The notes below the pieces were generated by a model that was not told where the DNA came from, searched no databases, and saw only the letters and a list, made by a program, of their open reading frames with translations. From Branchipolynoe longqiensis (Eukaryota > Annelida > Polychaeta > Phyllodocida > Polynoidae), in NCBI GenBank assembly GCA_030323885.1, contig CM059198.1, positions 75,477,045 to 75,541,044 of the forward strand: 64,000 bases of DNA. The letters are read 5' to 3'. Position numbers and translations under genes: made by a program. Shown in pieces: positions 35,698-49,263 of this stretch; position 1 is the stretch's first letter, and each line of letters opens with the position of its first letter.

Positions 35698-36355
35698 CAT
35701 CATCATCATCATCATGCTGTCGGTCGCGATGTAACAAAGACTGCTTTCATTACTTGACTGCCACTCTCCATTTAGCTATCTGCTGTGAGAGTTGCGCCCA
35801 TGAGTCGGTCTTAATGTCTCTCAGCTTCAGGTTTCTCTTGATGGTATCCTTGAACTGGAGACGAGGGTGCCCTCTCTTTCTGTAACCAGAAGACAGTTGA
35901 GAATAGAGGATCTGCTTTGGTAGCCTGTCTGATGACATCCTCATGAGGTGTCCAGTCCACCGGAGATTCTTATTGATCAGAAGATCTTCCATAGAGGGCA
36001 GCTCCATCCGTTCGAGTATTTACATTTCATGAAAGCTGCCTGCAAAAGTGTTGAAGTGCTGCTGGCTTTTGCAAGTTACCAGCGGCACTCTCTCGGGGAG
36101 CTAATAGAGGTTTCACACCGGCAAGAACATGTCAAGACAGACGCAAAACTATTTGTCCCTGCAGTGGCTCATCGGGAGATGTTGGGAGTTCCATACATCA
36201 ACCACCTTTAATGCTGCCACAGTGACATGGTTTTCTGTTTAGGGTTTGCTCCCTTAGCCTTCGGTTCTGTCAAGAACCTGTACCACAAGGCAGTGGTTTA
36301 CAACTCTGCAGGGCAGGGGCGTCAAACTCCCTGAGGTATTGCTATACCTGCATAC
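35698..36355 (-). mobile_element. Chimeric LINE-derived element, copy 1 (internally deleted), 17-bp TSD
   Basis: Flanked by CACATTGATACATATGT at 35681-35697 and 36356-36372. On the minus strand the 5' module (36012-36355) is unrelated to the LINE ORF. The 3' module encodes MEDLLINKNLRWTGHLMRMS and related LINE C-terminal sequence, ending in (ATG)n. Relative to copy 2 about 270 bp are deleted between GAGTATTT and ACATTTCATG. Confidence 0.85.
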
Positions 36356-36526
36356 CACATTGATACATATGTACACACACATAAACCTACACAATGATGC
36401 ATTGTGTATAAATACACATGCAATAAAACAAACCACAAACTGATGACTAAAGGCAAAGCTTTTCAGCATTGAAAACAAGTTCTGTCATGAACTTATAAGT
36501 TATGGACTGGGTAAATAAACCATCAT

Positions 36527-36543
36527 TGAAAAAAAAAAAAAGC
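36527..36543 (+). repeat. A tract before a SINE-B head fragment
   Basis: About 14 adenines, possibly a decayed SINE or LINE tail. Confidence 0.4.
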
Positions 36544-36565
36544 ACATCCAGACATACATCAATGT

Positions 36566-36651
36566 GTCATCGGTTTGACTTGGCTGGGATTCGAACTCCC
36601 GACCTTCCACGCGGGAAGATTGCGCTGTACTGATTTGGCCACCGTGTCCAA
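36566..36651 (-). mobile_element. SINE-B tRNA-like head fragment
   Basis: Minus strand: GGTGGCCAAATCAGTACAGC, then CCGCGTGGAAGGTCGGGAGT and TTCGAATCCC. The body is missing. Confidence 0.7.
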
Positions 36652-36831
36652 TATCTCCATTTAGGTCCACTAGTACCGATGCGCCACCTATCGTCGGGGA
36701 AAATAACCACGCGAAATCTAGATATTTTAGCTTGAATTGATATAGGCCTATACTTACACTTACACTTATCCTCTTCTGATTAAAAAATTAGGCATCAATG
36801 CCTGTTGTGAAAGTACAACGTCTGAACACTT

Positions 36832-37289
36832 TGACTTCTGGATACTGAATGACTTTATTCCCCTTCAGGGCTCAAACCATAGCCAGCCAAACTTTTCCAT
36901 GACATCATCTGGCGTTCTCTGTGGCAGAGTGGTTAGAGTGTCTGACTTTTTTCTAGGTCAGACTCCTAATCTGAGGGTCGGCGGTTCGATTGCCTGTGCC
37001 CCCACTCTGCCAATTTGGATTTCCACCGCTGTGTATAACTTACAGCGTCATCAAAGGCCGGTTGCTCTCATACCATGTCTATGTGGTGTGGGAGGTTAAA
37101 AATCCCTTGGGTCGGTAAAAGTGTAGGCTCGGGCTTTCTATCGACCAGCAGTGGAATGAGGAAGACCAGTCGTCTATGACTGAAATTTCCCCTGCTTAAA
37201 CAACTAATGGACCAAAAAAAAAAGAAAAATCTCATTTGCATATATTACAGACATGTCTAGACGTCTAGATGTCTATTATGCATATATCA
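36832..37289 (-). repeat. TRIM 3' LTR, interrupted by SINE-A
   Basis: LTR sequence resumes on either side of the SINE (CCATGACATCATCT on the left, CTCATTTGCATATATTACAG on the right). Confidence 0.75.
36910..37229 (+). mobile_element. SINE-A complete copy inside the TRIM LTR
   Basis: GGCGTTCTCTGTGGCAGAG head, GGTTCGATTGCC B box, full body and A-rich tail. Comparison with the intact LTR (ATGTCATCTCATTTGC) shows at most an ATCT duplication at the target. Confidence 0.92.
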
Positions 37290-37496
37290 CATCCCCCCCT
37301 CAAAGTATTTCTGAGACATTAAATGTTTCAAAATCCCCATAAAACATACCAGGTTTACTCATTCATCATACAGTAATATAATAAAATATACAATCACTTA
37401 ACTTAAGCGAGTAGGCGTAAGTAAGTAATTAACTTAACCCACAGGTTTAGCGAGTGTCCGAGCGCACTATGGCACTGAAGTCCTTTGAACTGTCCA

Positions 37497-37827
37497 GCTG
37501 CTTAGTCTCCACAAAAACAATTACCATCACTAATAACTAGTTCATAGCAATATTATGATGGAATTATATATCAATATCAGTGGCCTGGCATCCGATGCTT
37601 GCATCTCGGTGCTCCGTGTTCACTGCTCGCTGCCTCACCTGTTGCTTAGCCGGCCTGATGTTCTGCGCGTCTTCATCCTGGCCGTTTTCATTACAAGCGT
37701 TCGTCTCTGTCGACGATCTGTGCATCTGTGCTTCTTGGCATCCATGCAATCGTGTCTGTGCCTCTAGGCAGCTAGGCGTCAGGGCGCGCGATGGACATAT
37801 TGGCGAAAACTTTTTGCGCTTCTTCAC
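37497..37827 (-). pseudogene. Unrecognised open frame in the TRIM interior
   Basis: Reads KKRKKFSPICPSRALTPSCL then a Gln/Asp-rich segment. The minus-strand frame is open from within the 5' LTR side to about 37530. I do not recognise it. It may be a fragment of captured coding sequence or noise. Confidence 0.3.
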
Positions 37828-37835
37828 CAGCGACG

Positions 37836-37963
37836 TGACTTCTGGATACTGAATGACTTTATTCCCCTCCAGGGCTCAAACCATAGCCGGCCAAACTTTT
37901 CCATGATGTCATCTCATTTGCATATATTACAGATGTGTCTAGACGTCTATTACGCATATATCA
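37836..37963 (-). repeat. TRIM 5' LTR
   Basis: Intact relative to the SINE-interrupted copy: TGACTTCTGGATACTGAATG to CGCATATATCA on the plus strand. Confidence 0.75.
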
Positions 37964-40287
<2,324 letters not shown>

Positions 40288-40552
40288 TGGCCGGTACACA
40301 CCTACCATTTACGATTCGCGCACTAAAACTCCCGATCCGCTTAAAACTGAAAACGGGCCGATTCATTTTTCGAATCGCGAATCGCAATCGTAAGGCTAGC
40401 GCACACATACCGTTTTAGCCCTAAAAATCGCGAATCGCAATCGGTAGGTGTGCTAGGGGAGTGCACACCTCACGACTTTTGGGCAGTTTTAGATCGTATA
40501 CGCTAGGTGGGTGCGGAAAACCGATCGTAAACGGTAGGTGTGTACCGGCCAC
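40288..40552. mobile_element. MITE with GGCCGGTACACACCTACC ends
   Basis: TGGCCGGTACACACCTACCA on the left and GGTAGGTGTGTACCGGCCA on the right. Subterminal TTTACGATTCG and CGATCGTAAAC are also inverted. The interior repeats GCGAATCGCAATCG. Confidence 0.85.
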
Positions 40553-40744
40553 AAGACGTTCTTTTTCCTTTATTAAGAAAGGATTTGACATATAATATTA
40601 ATAGTGTGTATCAAAACATAATATTGAAAGATAAATAAATGAAGTGAGCAAGACTAGCCGGATAGGTTATTATTAATATTTCTATTTCAGTAATGCTTAA
40701 CTGTAATCGTCACTATATTGCTATAGAGGGTTACAGACAGTAGG

Positions 40745-40932
40745 CGGGTGATCGGCTGGGAAAGTGCATATAAAGGACCCGTTGCTGCTTATCGGAAACC
40801 GTAGCCTATGTGGCAGCAGCAGGTTTCCTCCAAACAAATACGTCAGAATGACCATTTGGTTGATGTCCAATAGCCAATGATACAAAAATCAATGCATCGT
40901 TAAATAAAATAAGCTTTACTTTTTCCTACATG
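40745..40932 (+). mobile_element. SINE-C 3' half
   Basis: GGGAAAGTGCATATAAAGGA, CCGTTGCTGCTTATCGG and CAATGCATCGTTAAATAAAA match the mollusc-type SINE body. The tRNA head is missing. Confidence 0.8.
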
Positions 40933-41584
40933 TGGATTGTTGACACCATTCATTCTGTCAAAACCACACCATATATTTGTAAACCTGAGACTGTACCTAG
41001 TCTCCCCTGCTCCACGAACACCATAACAACCCAACCCAAAACAATATCAGTGCCCAACTGTACATGTACACGGGTGACAAAGTGTAGGCTGAGATGAAGA
41101 CAGTTTTGTTGTTGCTGTTATATTTTCTGTCGTTATGCTCATGATTTACTGCCATTTTAATACAGCAGAATCAATTAGGATTTCCCTGTGCCGTCTTAAC
41201 CACCTCACCCAATCCTACGCACATACAGTACAAACTCTCTAAATTGACCTACTATGGGACTGACTTTAAATGGTCAATTTAGGGAGGTGGTCGGTTTAGG
41301 GAGTTTTTTAAATGTTACAATTCATAAATTTAATGATTAGTTCACCGTTCACATTTTGAAAAAAGTCTTGCAGATTGTGTGTTTCATTAAAGCATTGTCT
41401 GTGCAATGCAAAATCGCTACATTCCAATCAAATGTGTTCCAGTGTTAATGATCATGACAATGAATCATTGGTCCAGGTGGAAAGTGTGACAACTAGTAAG
41501 TTTTGTTTGGGTTTCATGTTCAGGAAACATCTGAGGTGATGGCAAGTCCGAACCGATGCTGACATTTGGAGTTTTAAATCCTAG
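40933..41584. other. No recognisable feature
   Basis: A short inverted repeat (TCTCTAAATTGACC and GGTCAATTTAGGGAGG, 41235-41290) may be another MITE end. Nothing else. Confidence 0.4.
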
Positions 41585-41760
41585 CATTATATAAGGTCGT
41601 ACCAGGACTGACATGAGCCTGTGACAACGTGCACTCATTGTTTGGTTCATTGAGCGGGTTTTGCATCCTAGCAACATCCAAAGCCATATCAGCACGTATA
41701 CCGACTTTTGTGTATCCTGGCAACATCTAAAGACACAGGTATTGACTTGTGAGTTGTAGC
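41585..41760 (-). mobile_element. Degenerate SINE-B fragments
   Basis: Two partial overlapping copies of the TTACGTCCTAGCAACATCTA-like 3' end (GCATCCTAGCAACATCCAAA and GTATCCTGGCAACATCTAAA). Confidence 0.5.
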
Positions 41761-42562
41761 TTAGTCGGGTTCCAGTACCCATCTTAGCCGGTAGGCGCTG
41801 TCTGTGTACATCCAGATGGGTCCTGCACATAAGTTGCTACCGGTGCCATCCATATTTTGAAATTAGGGGCTATGATAGATGACCATTTATAATTATCATC
41901 CTCTGTAATTTATTTATCATATTAGATTGCAAAATGATCTGGATATATCAACCCAGCTTCCCAACACTTTTTCTAATGGGTTGCTTAGCTGTCCTGGAGA
42001 CAGTGTTTTGTGAGTAACAACATAACCCACTGTAGTTATGCCTATGAGAAATACTCCTAATATCACTCATTAATATGAATTTACTAAAAGTGACATAACT
42101 CATATCACCCAACATCATTAAGAAAAGAAAATCTCAACATGTTAGACTTAGAGTGTATATTCCATTGTTGAAATAATGTATACGATTTGTAATACAAGAT
42201 GATACTGTATGTGAAGGGGAGTGAATTCTTTTCAAGAAGAAATCAAATTGTACAATTTGGACTCAGATCATACCATTAAATATCACTTTCACAATATATT
42301 CTGAATGAAATCAGAATCTAAATAATTCATTGACATATTTGCAACATACCCAAGTAATATATTTGTCATTATAAATGATTTTTTCTGTGCACGCAGCACT
42401 TAAAGAAGGCACTTAAATGTCCATTTTGATAATAACATTGTTTTGATTGGCGCCAACAAAAAGTGAGTGATAATAAGAGAAAACTAAGGCACCTCTGTCT
42501 CTGGCGTTTGAAACGACCACAGTGGTGACCTCTGTTGTAACAAAGACCAGGGGACCAGGCTA

Positions 42563-42611
42563 GTTGTGACTGCATTCATGGCGACTTTATAGTGCTGCCC
42601 CACTGGGAAAC
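42563..42611 (-). mobile_element. SINE-B fragment
   Basis: ATGGCGACTTTATAGTGCTG and CCCCACTGGGAAAC only. Confidence 0.6.
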
Positions 42612-43171
42612 TGGGATTCTGCATCCAGACCAACTGTCACCCTAATATTAATTAATATATGTCCCTAGTAGAGCCTAGAGGAGCAGTGAAATGAGACAAG
42701 TTCAGTTTGCACATTGGCGGGTTGGTGGGGCAGGTGCGCAGATCTGTCTGGACTTGAGGGTGAGTTGGTGCACCTCGCCGGTGTGGCAGTGGCAGTATTG
42801 ATCTGCGGGTACTGGTTAGGGGCGTGGCAACCTGTCTTCACCTTACTCCGAGGTGCTGGGATTTTCCGGGTTCCCAGTAAGGAGGGGGTACCGGGTGGGG
42901 CTGGGAAACCATTTTTCTATTTTTTTTAAAGATTATTAAAAAATATATATCTTTATTTTGTGCAAAACGAAAAGAAAAAGTTGCTGATCGTCCTTTTGAA
43001 ATACAAATCAGGGTATGGGGGCATTATGTTTATTTTTTTGTGTTTTCTTCAGTATTTCACTGGTCTCCTCTTTCCCTGACTCCAAAGCCCTCCCTCTCCC
43101 AACCTCCTCCACTCTCGACCCTGCTCCCTCCCCATCCCAGGTTCCCCCCCCCCCCCCCCATCACCAATTTC
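42612..43171. other. No confident feature
   Basis: A G-rich block (42710-42900) and a C-rich block (43075-43160) give open frames of low complexity that I do not accept as genes. Confidence 0.45.
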
Positions 43172-43440
43172 TATATGAGACTGTCTCAAAAGGTGCTAAG
43201 CAATATGGGACAAACCTTTGTCCATAGTAACGATCAACACACTATCTACTTATGCATTTGCTCAGGATAAACTGATTTGTTTTTTACATGGTGTTTCATA
43301 ATCCCAATAGATTACATATTGATTTGAAGCAAATGTCCTTGTGTTTTCAGTGTAACCTTTTCTGTTCTTTTTTGTGTCAATCGTTACTATGGACAAAAAA
43401 AACCGAAGAGTTAGCACCTTTTGAGACAGGCTCATATGTT
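43172..43440. mobile_element. MITE with TATATGAG ... CTCATA ends
   Basis: GAGACTGTCTCAAAAGGTGC on the left and GCACCTTTTGAGACAGGCTC on the right. Subterminal TTGTCCATAGTAACGAT is also inverted at 43382-43398. Likely TA-targeting (inference). Confidence 0.85.
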
Positions 43441-44519
43441 CTTTTGGCCTTAGCGAGTAACATCTATTAATTACACAGAACATTAAAGTTGAACTCACCT
43501 GCCACTCATCACATTGATATGAATTTTCCTCTTGTAAAACTGTCAAACCCATTTAAGTTAATCTTAGTAAAATAGAACTTGTTGTGCTTTACAGGTAAAG
43601 TCTATCAATTTCATATTAGGCACTGCATTATATAGGGCAGCGTTCGAAATAAGGGCTTGTCCAAGCCAAGTGAGAGTAGGCACAGACAAGCAGAATATGG
43701 CTTGAGCTTTTCCGTTGGACAGGTGAAAATTTGGACTGAAAAACGTGTATTTTGTGCAGTGTGAAGTAATTAAAATGTAGTTTACATTATTTATGTATGA
43801 TGATGATGTGTAGGCAGGCTATGGTGAAATCAATACAGGCAAAGCGAAAGGAAGAGTATAAAGAGTGAAAGAAGAGAGAGAGAGCCAATCCCTCAGGTTT
43901 ATTATTTATATGGTACATGAATCCAGTATATCACCTGACCACATTCTCCCAATGAGAATCAAGCATTTCTAGCTCTACCAATGATAATCAAGCATTTCTG
44001 GTCCCCATGGTTACATGGATCTGCCCACCACCACCACGCGGTGTGGCTCCCTTGGCCACTACCTGAGCTGAGTGTGTGTGATCCATGACTAGCAGAGGTG
44101 GTAGTGGGTAGAGCTCCAAGTGCCCCTTACACACTATCTTACTAGCACCACAATGTCTATTTACCAATGAATCAAGCAGCGCCAGCAACTACATAGACAT
44201 CTATGCACCTGGCCCTATATACCAGTTTCACAAATAGAACATTTGCATTCCCCCCACCAATGTATCATTATCAGAATATTTTACAATTTGTTTTGATTAA
44301 TTTGTGTGGTTTTATTCCCATAACCATGAAGGTTAACTGAGATAATAAAGGTAAGTACTGTGGACAAGTGACAATTTAATCGGATGTTTGAAAATCACAC
44401 CAGACTTTTGCTTATTTCTATCGCTGTAGCATAGGGAATGTGTTGCTTTCTGCTGGGGGTGGGGGGGGGGGAGGATTTGATTATAACTTAGATCTCTGTG
44501 ATTTTTTATGGTAACCGAT
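43441..44519. other. No recognisable feature
   Basis: AT-rich with short G runs; nothing supportable. Confidence 0.45.
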
Positions 44520-44886
44520 GAAGGTTAATTAATAAAATGCCATGGAATCCGGATGTATATGACAGCAATTGGTTGATACCCATTCTTATACATATGACCT
44601 TAGATTTTGCTAGAATATAAAGCCCCAACAAGAAAAATAATATAGCCACAACAAGGATAATTGAAACTCGACTCCCTCATCCCCCCCCCCCCCCCCCCCC
44701 CCACACACACACGATTCACTGACAGCACTAATCCTATAGGGTGGGTGGGGGTATCTGCATTTTCACAGAAATTTGCCGTCGGTATAATTACCATGGCTTG
44801 GTTCTGTCAGAACCTGCATGGTGGTGCCAGGGTCTTGGCTTGATTTCCGCTTTTTTTCCCCCCCAAAGACCACTTGCATCCCTGTT
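44520..44886. mobile_element. MITE-8 partial copy (right end present)
   Basis: CCATGGAATCCGGATGTATA, GAAATTTGCCGTCGGTATAA and the right end GACCACTTGCATCCCTG match the element at 50673-51073. A long C tract interrupts it. Confidence 0.65.
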
Positions 44887-45188
44887 AGTGTTACTTTGCA
44901 TCCATTGTCAATGGCTGCACTTTCAACCAACTAAGGTTGTTTCTCATTGTTGCACTTTTAAGTTTTATATTGGCTTCCCGCATAAAAGTAGGAATGTCTC
45001 GTTATAGCTGATCTGTTGGGAGTTCTACCAACAAAGAAATGTGGCTGCAGCTAGTTAGGAAGGAATTGAAAGTGAGGGGGGGGGGGTTCAATACTGAGCA
45101 ACAAAGGAAGGCATGCTAATCATAATGTAATCTGGCCATTGTCAAACGCGAGTAAACAGCCATTGTCATTTCCTACCTGGTTCCCCGG

Positions 45189-45523
45189 ACGCCGTGGCCG
45201 AATCGGTAGAGCGCGGGCCTCCCATGCGGGAGATCCGGAGTTCGACCCCTGGTCGAGTCAAACCAATGGCAATGACTTACAAAATTGATATGTGTCGTTT
45301 CCTAGCTTAGCACTCAACATTAATAGGACAGTCCAAGGACTGGCTAGCTCAGTATCAGAATAATGTGACTGAGTGGGATATCGGGTCATGGTGCTGGTGG
45401 CCTGATTTCTCAGTGGGGCAGCACTGTAAAGTTACCATGAGTGTGCACTGTTACAAACCGGTACCCATCCTGATATGACCTTAGATGTTGCCAGGATGTA
45501 CAACTTCAAACAACCAATCAAAT
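45189..45523 (+). mobile_element. SINE-B complete copy, best-preserved tRNA head
   Basis: GCCGTGGCCGAATCGGTAGA (A box), GCGGGCCTCCCATGCGGGAG and GAGTTCGACCCC (B box), body, and 3' end GATGTTGCCAGGATGTACAA then CAAACAACCAATC. Confidence 0.92.
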
Positions 45524-45824
45524 CCCACCTGATACTGATTTTAGAATGTTTAATGTCCATGTATTTATTGCCTTAGTAGAAAGCTTAAAAGTGTCTAATG
45601 TAGTTCAGGCCATTTGAAAATTAAATTTGATTAACGTCTCCCATTAACTTAAGCCACACGGTTTGTTTTTAAAATGCAATGCGGTATACAAAATTTGTAA
45701 TTTAATACAACTTTCAAGCACCAATCAGATACATGAAGGGTTACCTTTAAACGCACTTTGAATCCATGGCCATATGGGTCCTGACAACCAAACCTATTGG
45801 ATTGCAATGAACTTGTGCTAGCAG

Positions 45825-46325
45825 ATATTCTAGATTAAAGTATTCAGTATTCCCTTCCATGTGGTGACAAATGTTTAACAAGTGCACCAGTATTTAAGTT
45901 AGATATGTAGAATCAAATTGAGATACTTGTTTTGGTTTTGAAAATTTGATGCTTCATCGGACTATGCAGCTTTAAGTAAGGTAAATTATACTGATCAGCC
46001 TAATATATATATTTTTTTGATAAATGTAGCAGAAACTCAAAACCATCAGACTATGCAATTTTAATCTAGAATATCTGCTAGCACAAGTTCATTGTATTTC
46101 ACTTGAAATAATAGAACTATTACTGCAGAAACCTATGGTGTGAGTTTTGGCAAGCTTGCCAAAACTAATTTAGCTTGTTTGCACTTCAAATATCTCAAAA
46201 GTTAGCTATTTAAAATAAAAGTTACTTCCAGTGAAAGTAGGGTAGATTATAATGATCACCCTAATATGTTTATCTCAGAAAATGACAGAAACCCAAAACC
46301 CATTGGACTATGCAACTTTAATTAA
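45825..46325. mobile_element. Cluster of MITE-2 pieces
   Basis: Right-end pieces with ATCGGACTATGCAGCTTTAA (45955-45974), CATCAGACTATGCAATTTTA (46043-46062) and CATTGGACTATGCAACTTTA (46300-46320), separated by interior segments (GGCAAGCTTGCCAAAAC, AAATATCTCAAAAGTTAGCT). It looks like two or three partial copies next to each other. Confidence 0.6.
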
Positions 46326-46524
46326 GCTGGAAGTAACTTATGGTGAATGGATACCTTCAGAGGTATTTGGGAGTGAAACCAGGCCCAATTAATTTTGTTG
46401 TGCATATTAAAAAATGGTGGTCATATGCTTTAGCAGTAAAAGGTTTTGATTAAATTGACTTAGTATTCCCTTCTATGCCACGGCAAGTGCTTAATAAGTG
46501 TACCAATGTCTAAATAAGCCATTG

Positions 46525-46690
46525 CTTGACTCGGCTGGGATTCAAACTCCTTTGACGTTCAATAGCCGATGATAAAAATCAATGCGCTCTAAAGGCGTTG
46601 TTAAACAAAACAAGCTTTACTTTGGGATTCAAACTCCTGACCTTCCACACGGGAAGCCTGCGCTCTACTGATTCGGCCACCGCATCCAGT
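46525..46690 (-). mobile_element. SINE-B head fragment interrupted by a SINE-C piece with a 16-bp duplication
   Basis: TGGGATTCAAACTCCT is present at 46539-46554 and about 46623-46638, flanking a 68-bp 3' piece of SINE-C (CAATAGCCGATGATAAAAAT to GTTAAACAAAACAAGCTTTA). The SINE-B head continues on both sides. This is a retrotransposed SINE-C 3' end with a clean TSD. Confidence 0.8.
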
Positions 46691-47439
46691 CTAAAACAAA
46701 TAATCAGCAGGATCGTTTTAAAAATATCAAAGGTGAAGTAATCATTCGATTTCTGAAAAGACCTGCACAGACTTCTATGATTTCACTTTTGATTTTGCAC
46801 TTGCGTATTTTAAAACTTTTATATATATATGCACGTAGCAGAGTTTATTTAACAATTAAAGAACCACCTCGCCATGAATATGGCCACAATTGCCGAATGG
46901 CATAAAGACCCAACTCACTCTCGCACTCTCACCTCCCGGATCTGATCTCGTGATGTGCCTCCCCTGGTACTAAATAAACATTTTACGAAAGAAAAACCAA
47001 CCAAAATCGTATTATAGCTGCAGTCTATTGAAAGTATAGACTTTTCTAATCTGAAATACCTATATGGGTCGCTCTCAGAAACTGTGTACCACTTGGGGTA
47101 GTCTATTTGAAATCTGTATTTTAAAGCAACTGTTCATTGCAATATCAATATTTTGATTTCATGTTGTAGCCAATTGATGTGAGAGATAATAAAGATATAA
47201 ATTGAGTGCCAGTATTGTGTATTATGCACGTTATTGGGATGGATGTGACTGAATCAGTAGAGAATTATGCCACCAATTTGTGACATTGACAACACGATTG
47301 ACAAAGTGTCACAAACTTAATGAAAACCCCTGAACAACAAGACATTTCATTTCAAATGGTCATATTCAATATCCTCCTTAGTTGGAGATTTAAAAAAAAA
47401 TTAAATAATATAAAAATAAGGAAATAATTAACCATTTCT
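46691..47439. other. No recognisable feature
   Basis: AT-rich; nothing supportable. Confidence 0.5.
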
Positions 47440-47444
47440 GGAGT

Positions 47445-47698
47445 CAAAAAGTCAAGATGGCGGTGCTAGAATGCCGTCGATTTCACTTTTAAAATCTATT
47501 AAACTGTGTTTTATTACATTTTTCAACTCAAATGTAGCGGGTAAATATGAGGGTATATATCAATAATATATTTTGCTTCTTAAATTAAGAATTTATTCAC
47601 TCAGTTAATTTCCCCAGCATGTCAAAATTCTTCGCCAGTTTTTCTAAAGGGTTGATTTTCACCCCTGTACTGTAAGTACGGGGTGAATCTTTTATCTA
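47445..47698 (+). mobile_element. MITE-1 right half
   Basis: GCCGTCGATTTCACTTTTAA, GAATTTATTCACTCAGTTAA and the right end GGGGTGAATCTTTTATCTA. The left end is missing. Confidence 0.75.
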
Positions 47699-47704
47699 CC
47701 TTTT

Positions 47705-47880
47705 AACATGCACACCAAAGTTAATTTGACTTGTTTTCACTTCAGATATATCCAAATTTAGCCCTTTAAAATGAAAGGTTGTCTCCAAAATCAAGTAGAT
47801 AATAATGAACAACCTAGCATATTTATCTTTAATAAAAATAATATGGCAGACACTCGAAACAATTCGCAACTTTAACAACA
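47705..47880. mobile_element. MITE-2 fragment
   Basis: CACACCAAAGTTAATTTGAC and CACTCGAAACAATTCGCAAC are diverged matches of MITE-2 interior and right end. Confidence 0.45.
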
Positions 47881-48154
47881 AAATCACTGTCATTTGGGAA
47901 TTGAGTATAGCATCAATGTTAACAGTGTCGGTAATTTTTTAGTATTGATGCGTGTGTTCCTTTGTCATACTGGACTGCCTTTGTTTGTTGTTGTTATTAT
48001 TGTATTCACATGTGAGGCATATTAGGATAGTATCACATATAAAGATCATCACAACATATCAAGTTTGTCATGTTCAATCATCATTAGACAGGTATCTTAT
48101 CATATCAAGTTCATTACACGCAATTTAAAACAATGGCAATTGTTCAAATGAGAT

Positions 48155-48484
48155 TAGTTGTTGTTTTGTTGTTTTACATCCTAGCAATATCTACAGTCAT
48201 ATCAGGATGGGTACCAACTTGTGACAGTGCGCACCCATGGCAACTTTTATAGTGCTGCCCCACTGCGAAATCAGGCCACTGGCACCATGACCCGATATCC
48301 CACTCAGTCACATTATCCTGACAGCGTGCTAAGCAGTCCTTACCATATCCTATTAATCCAGAGCGCCAGGCTAGGAAATGACAAGTATCAATTTTAAAGT
48401 CGTTGGTTTGACTCAACCGGGAACTAAACTCTCGTCCTTCCGTACGCGAGGCCCGCGCTCTACTGATTCGGTAACCGCGCCCGG
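48155..48484 (-). mobile_element. SINE-B complete copy
   Basis: Left: GTTGTTTTACATCCTAGCAA. Right: minus-strand head GGTTACCGAATCAGTAGAGC with GCGGGCCTCGCGTACGGAAG. Confidence 0.88.
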
Positions 48485-48776
48485 TAAATGAGATTGTGGC
48501 CGTTTTGAGTCCTTGAACCACTGCTTGACCCTTGATATTCAGGTGTGTGGGAGGATCTTTTCAAGTGTCTAATTAGAGACTCGGATGAATGCTTTCTGTG
48601 TCTACTTAAGTTAGAAGTAGACTGGTGCTTTTCTGTGTCTAATGTGTCCTTTTTGAGTTATGATTATTGCACTTCAGTCACCTTTTGCGAAGTAATTATA
48701 GCGGGTACCATTGTATTTTTTTTACATCACCTTTTTTTAAAGCGCTATAAGTATAGTACCATCATTATTTTTAAAC

Positions 48777-49103
48777 CGGAAGCGATGGCCAAATCAGTAG
48801 AGAGCAGGCTTCCCATGCAGAAGGTCGGGAATTAAAAACCCGGCCGAGTTAAACCGATGACTTACAAAATTGATTCTTGTCACTACCTAGCCTGGCGATC
48901 TGTATTAATAGGTTGTGGGTAGCTCAGTATCAGGATAATGACGTTGCTGTCTAGGATATCAGGTAATGGTGTTAGTGGCCTGGTCTCCCGTGGGGCAACA
49001 CTATGCAGTCGCCATGAGTACACCCTGTCACAAATCGGTATCAGTCCTGATATAAACTTAGATGTTGGTAGGGTGTAAAACCCCAACAAACAAGCACCTA
49101 TAA
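48777..49103 (+). mobile_element. SINE-B complete copy
   Basis: GCGATGGCCAAATCAGTAGA head, body and the tail GTAAAACCCCAACAAACAAG. Confidence 0.85.
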
Positions 49104-49263
49104 GTGTGCCCGTATTGCCAGGCGCCCACTTTGGCAGGTATGTATAAGTCTTTGGCCCACTTACCCCATAAAGGATCATCACCCAGTAGGCCTATGTATG
49201 AGGGCTTGCCTTGGGTCTCCCATTATAAAGGTCTTACTGTTACTGTGTTAGCGTAATCTGGTG

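Larger units (their letters stand above)
36832..37963 (-). mobile_element. TRIM-like LTR retroelement
   Basis: Two direct repeats of about 130 bp on the minus strand start TGATATATGC and end CAGAAGTCA (37963-37836 and 37289-36832, the latter with SINE-A inserted). Each LTR has an AATAAA near its 3' end. Directly before the 3' LTR is a polypurine tract (CTTTGAGGGGGGGATG, 37305-37290). The interior (37306-37835, about 530 bp) lacks gag/pol homology. No matching TSD was found. Confidence 0.72.

Noticed and set aside
42714..43270. Gly-rich and Pro-rich ORFs
   Set aside because: Low-complexity G-rich and C-rich DNA, including poly-C tracts; no domain or splice context.
45189..45265. tRNA-like sequence with A and B boxes considered as a tRNA gene
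   Set aside because: It is the head of SINE-B: about twenty copies share the same downstream body. The same holds for the SINE-A and tRNA-headed repeats. I found no stand-alone tRNA gene.
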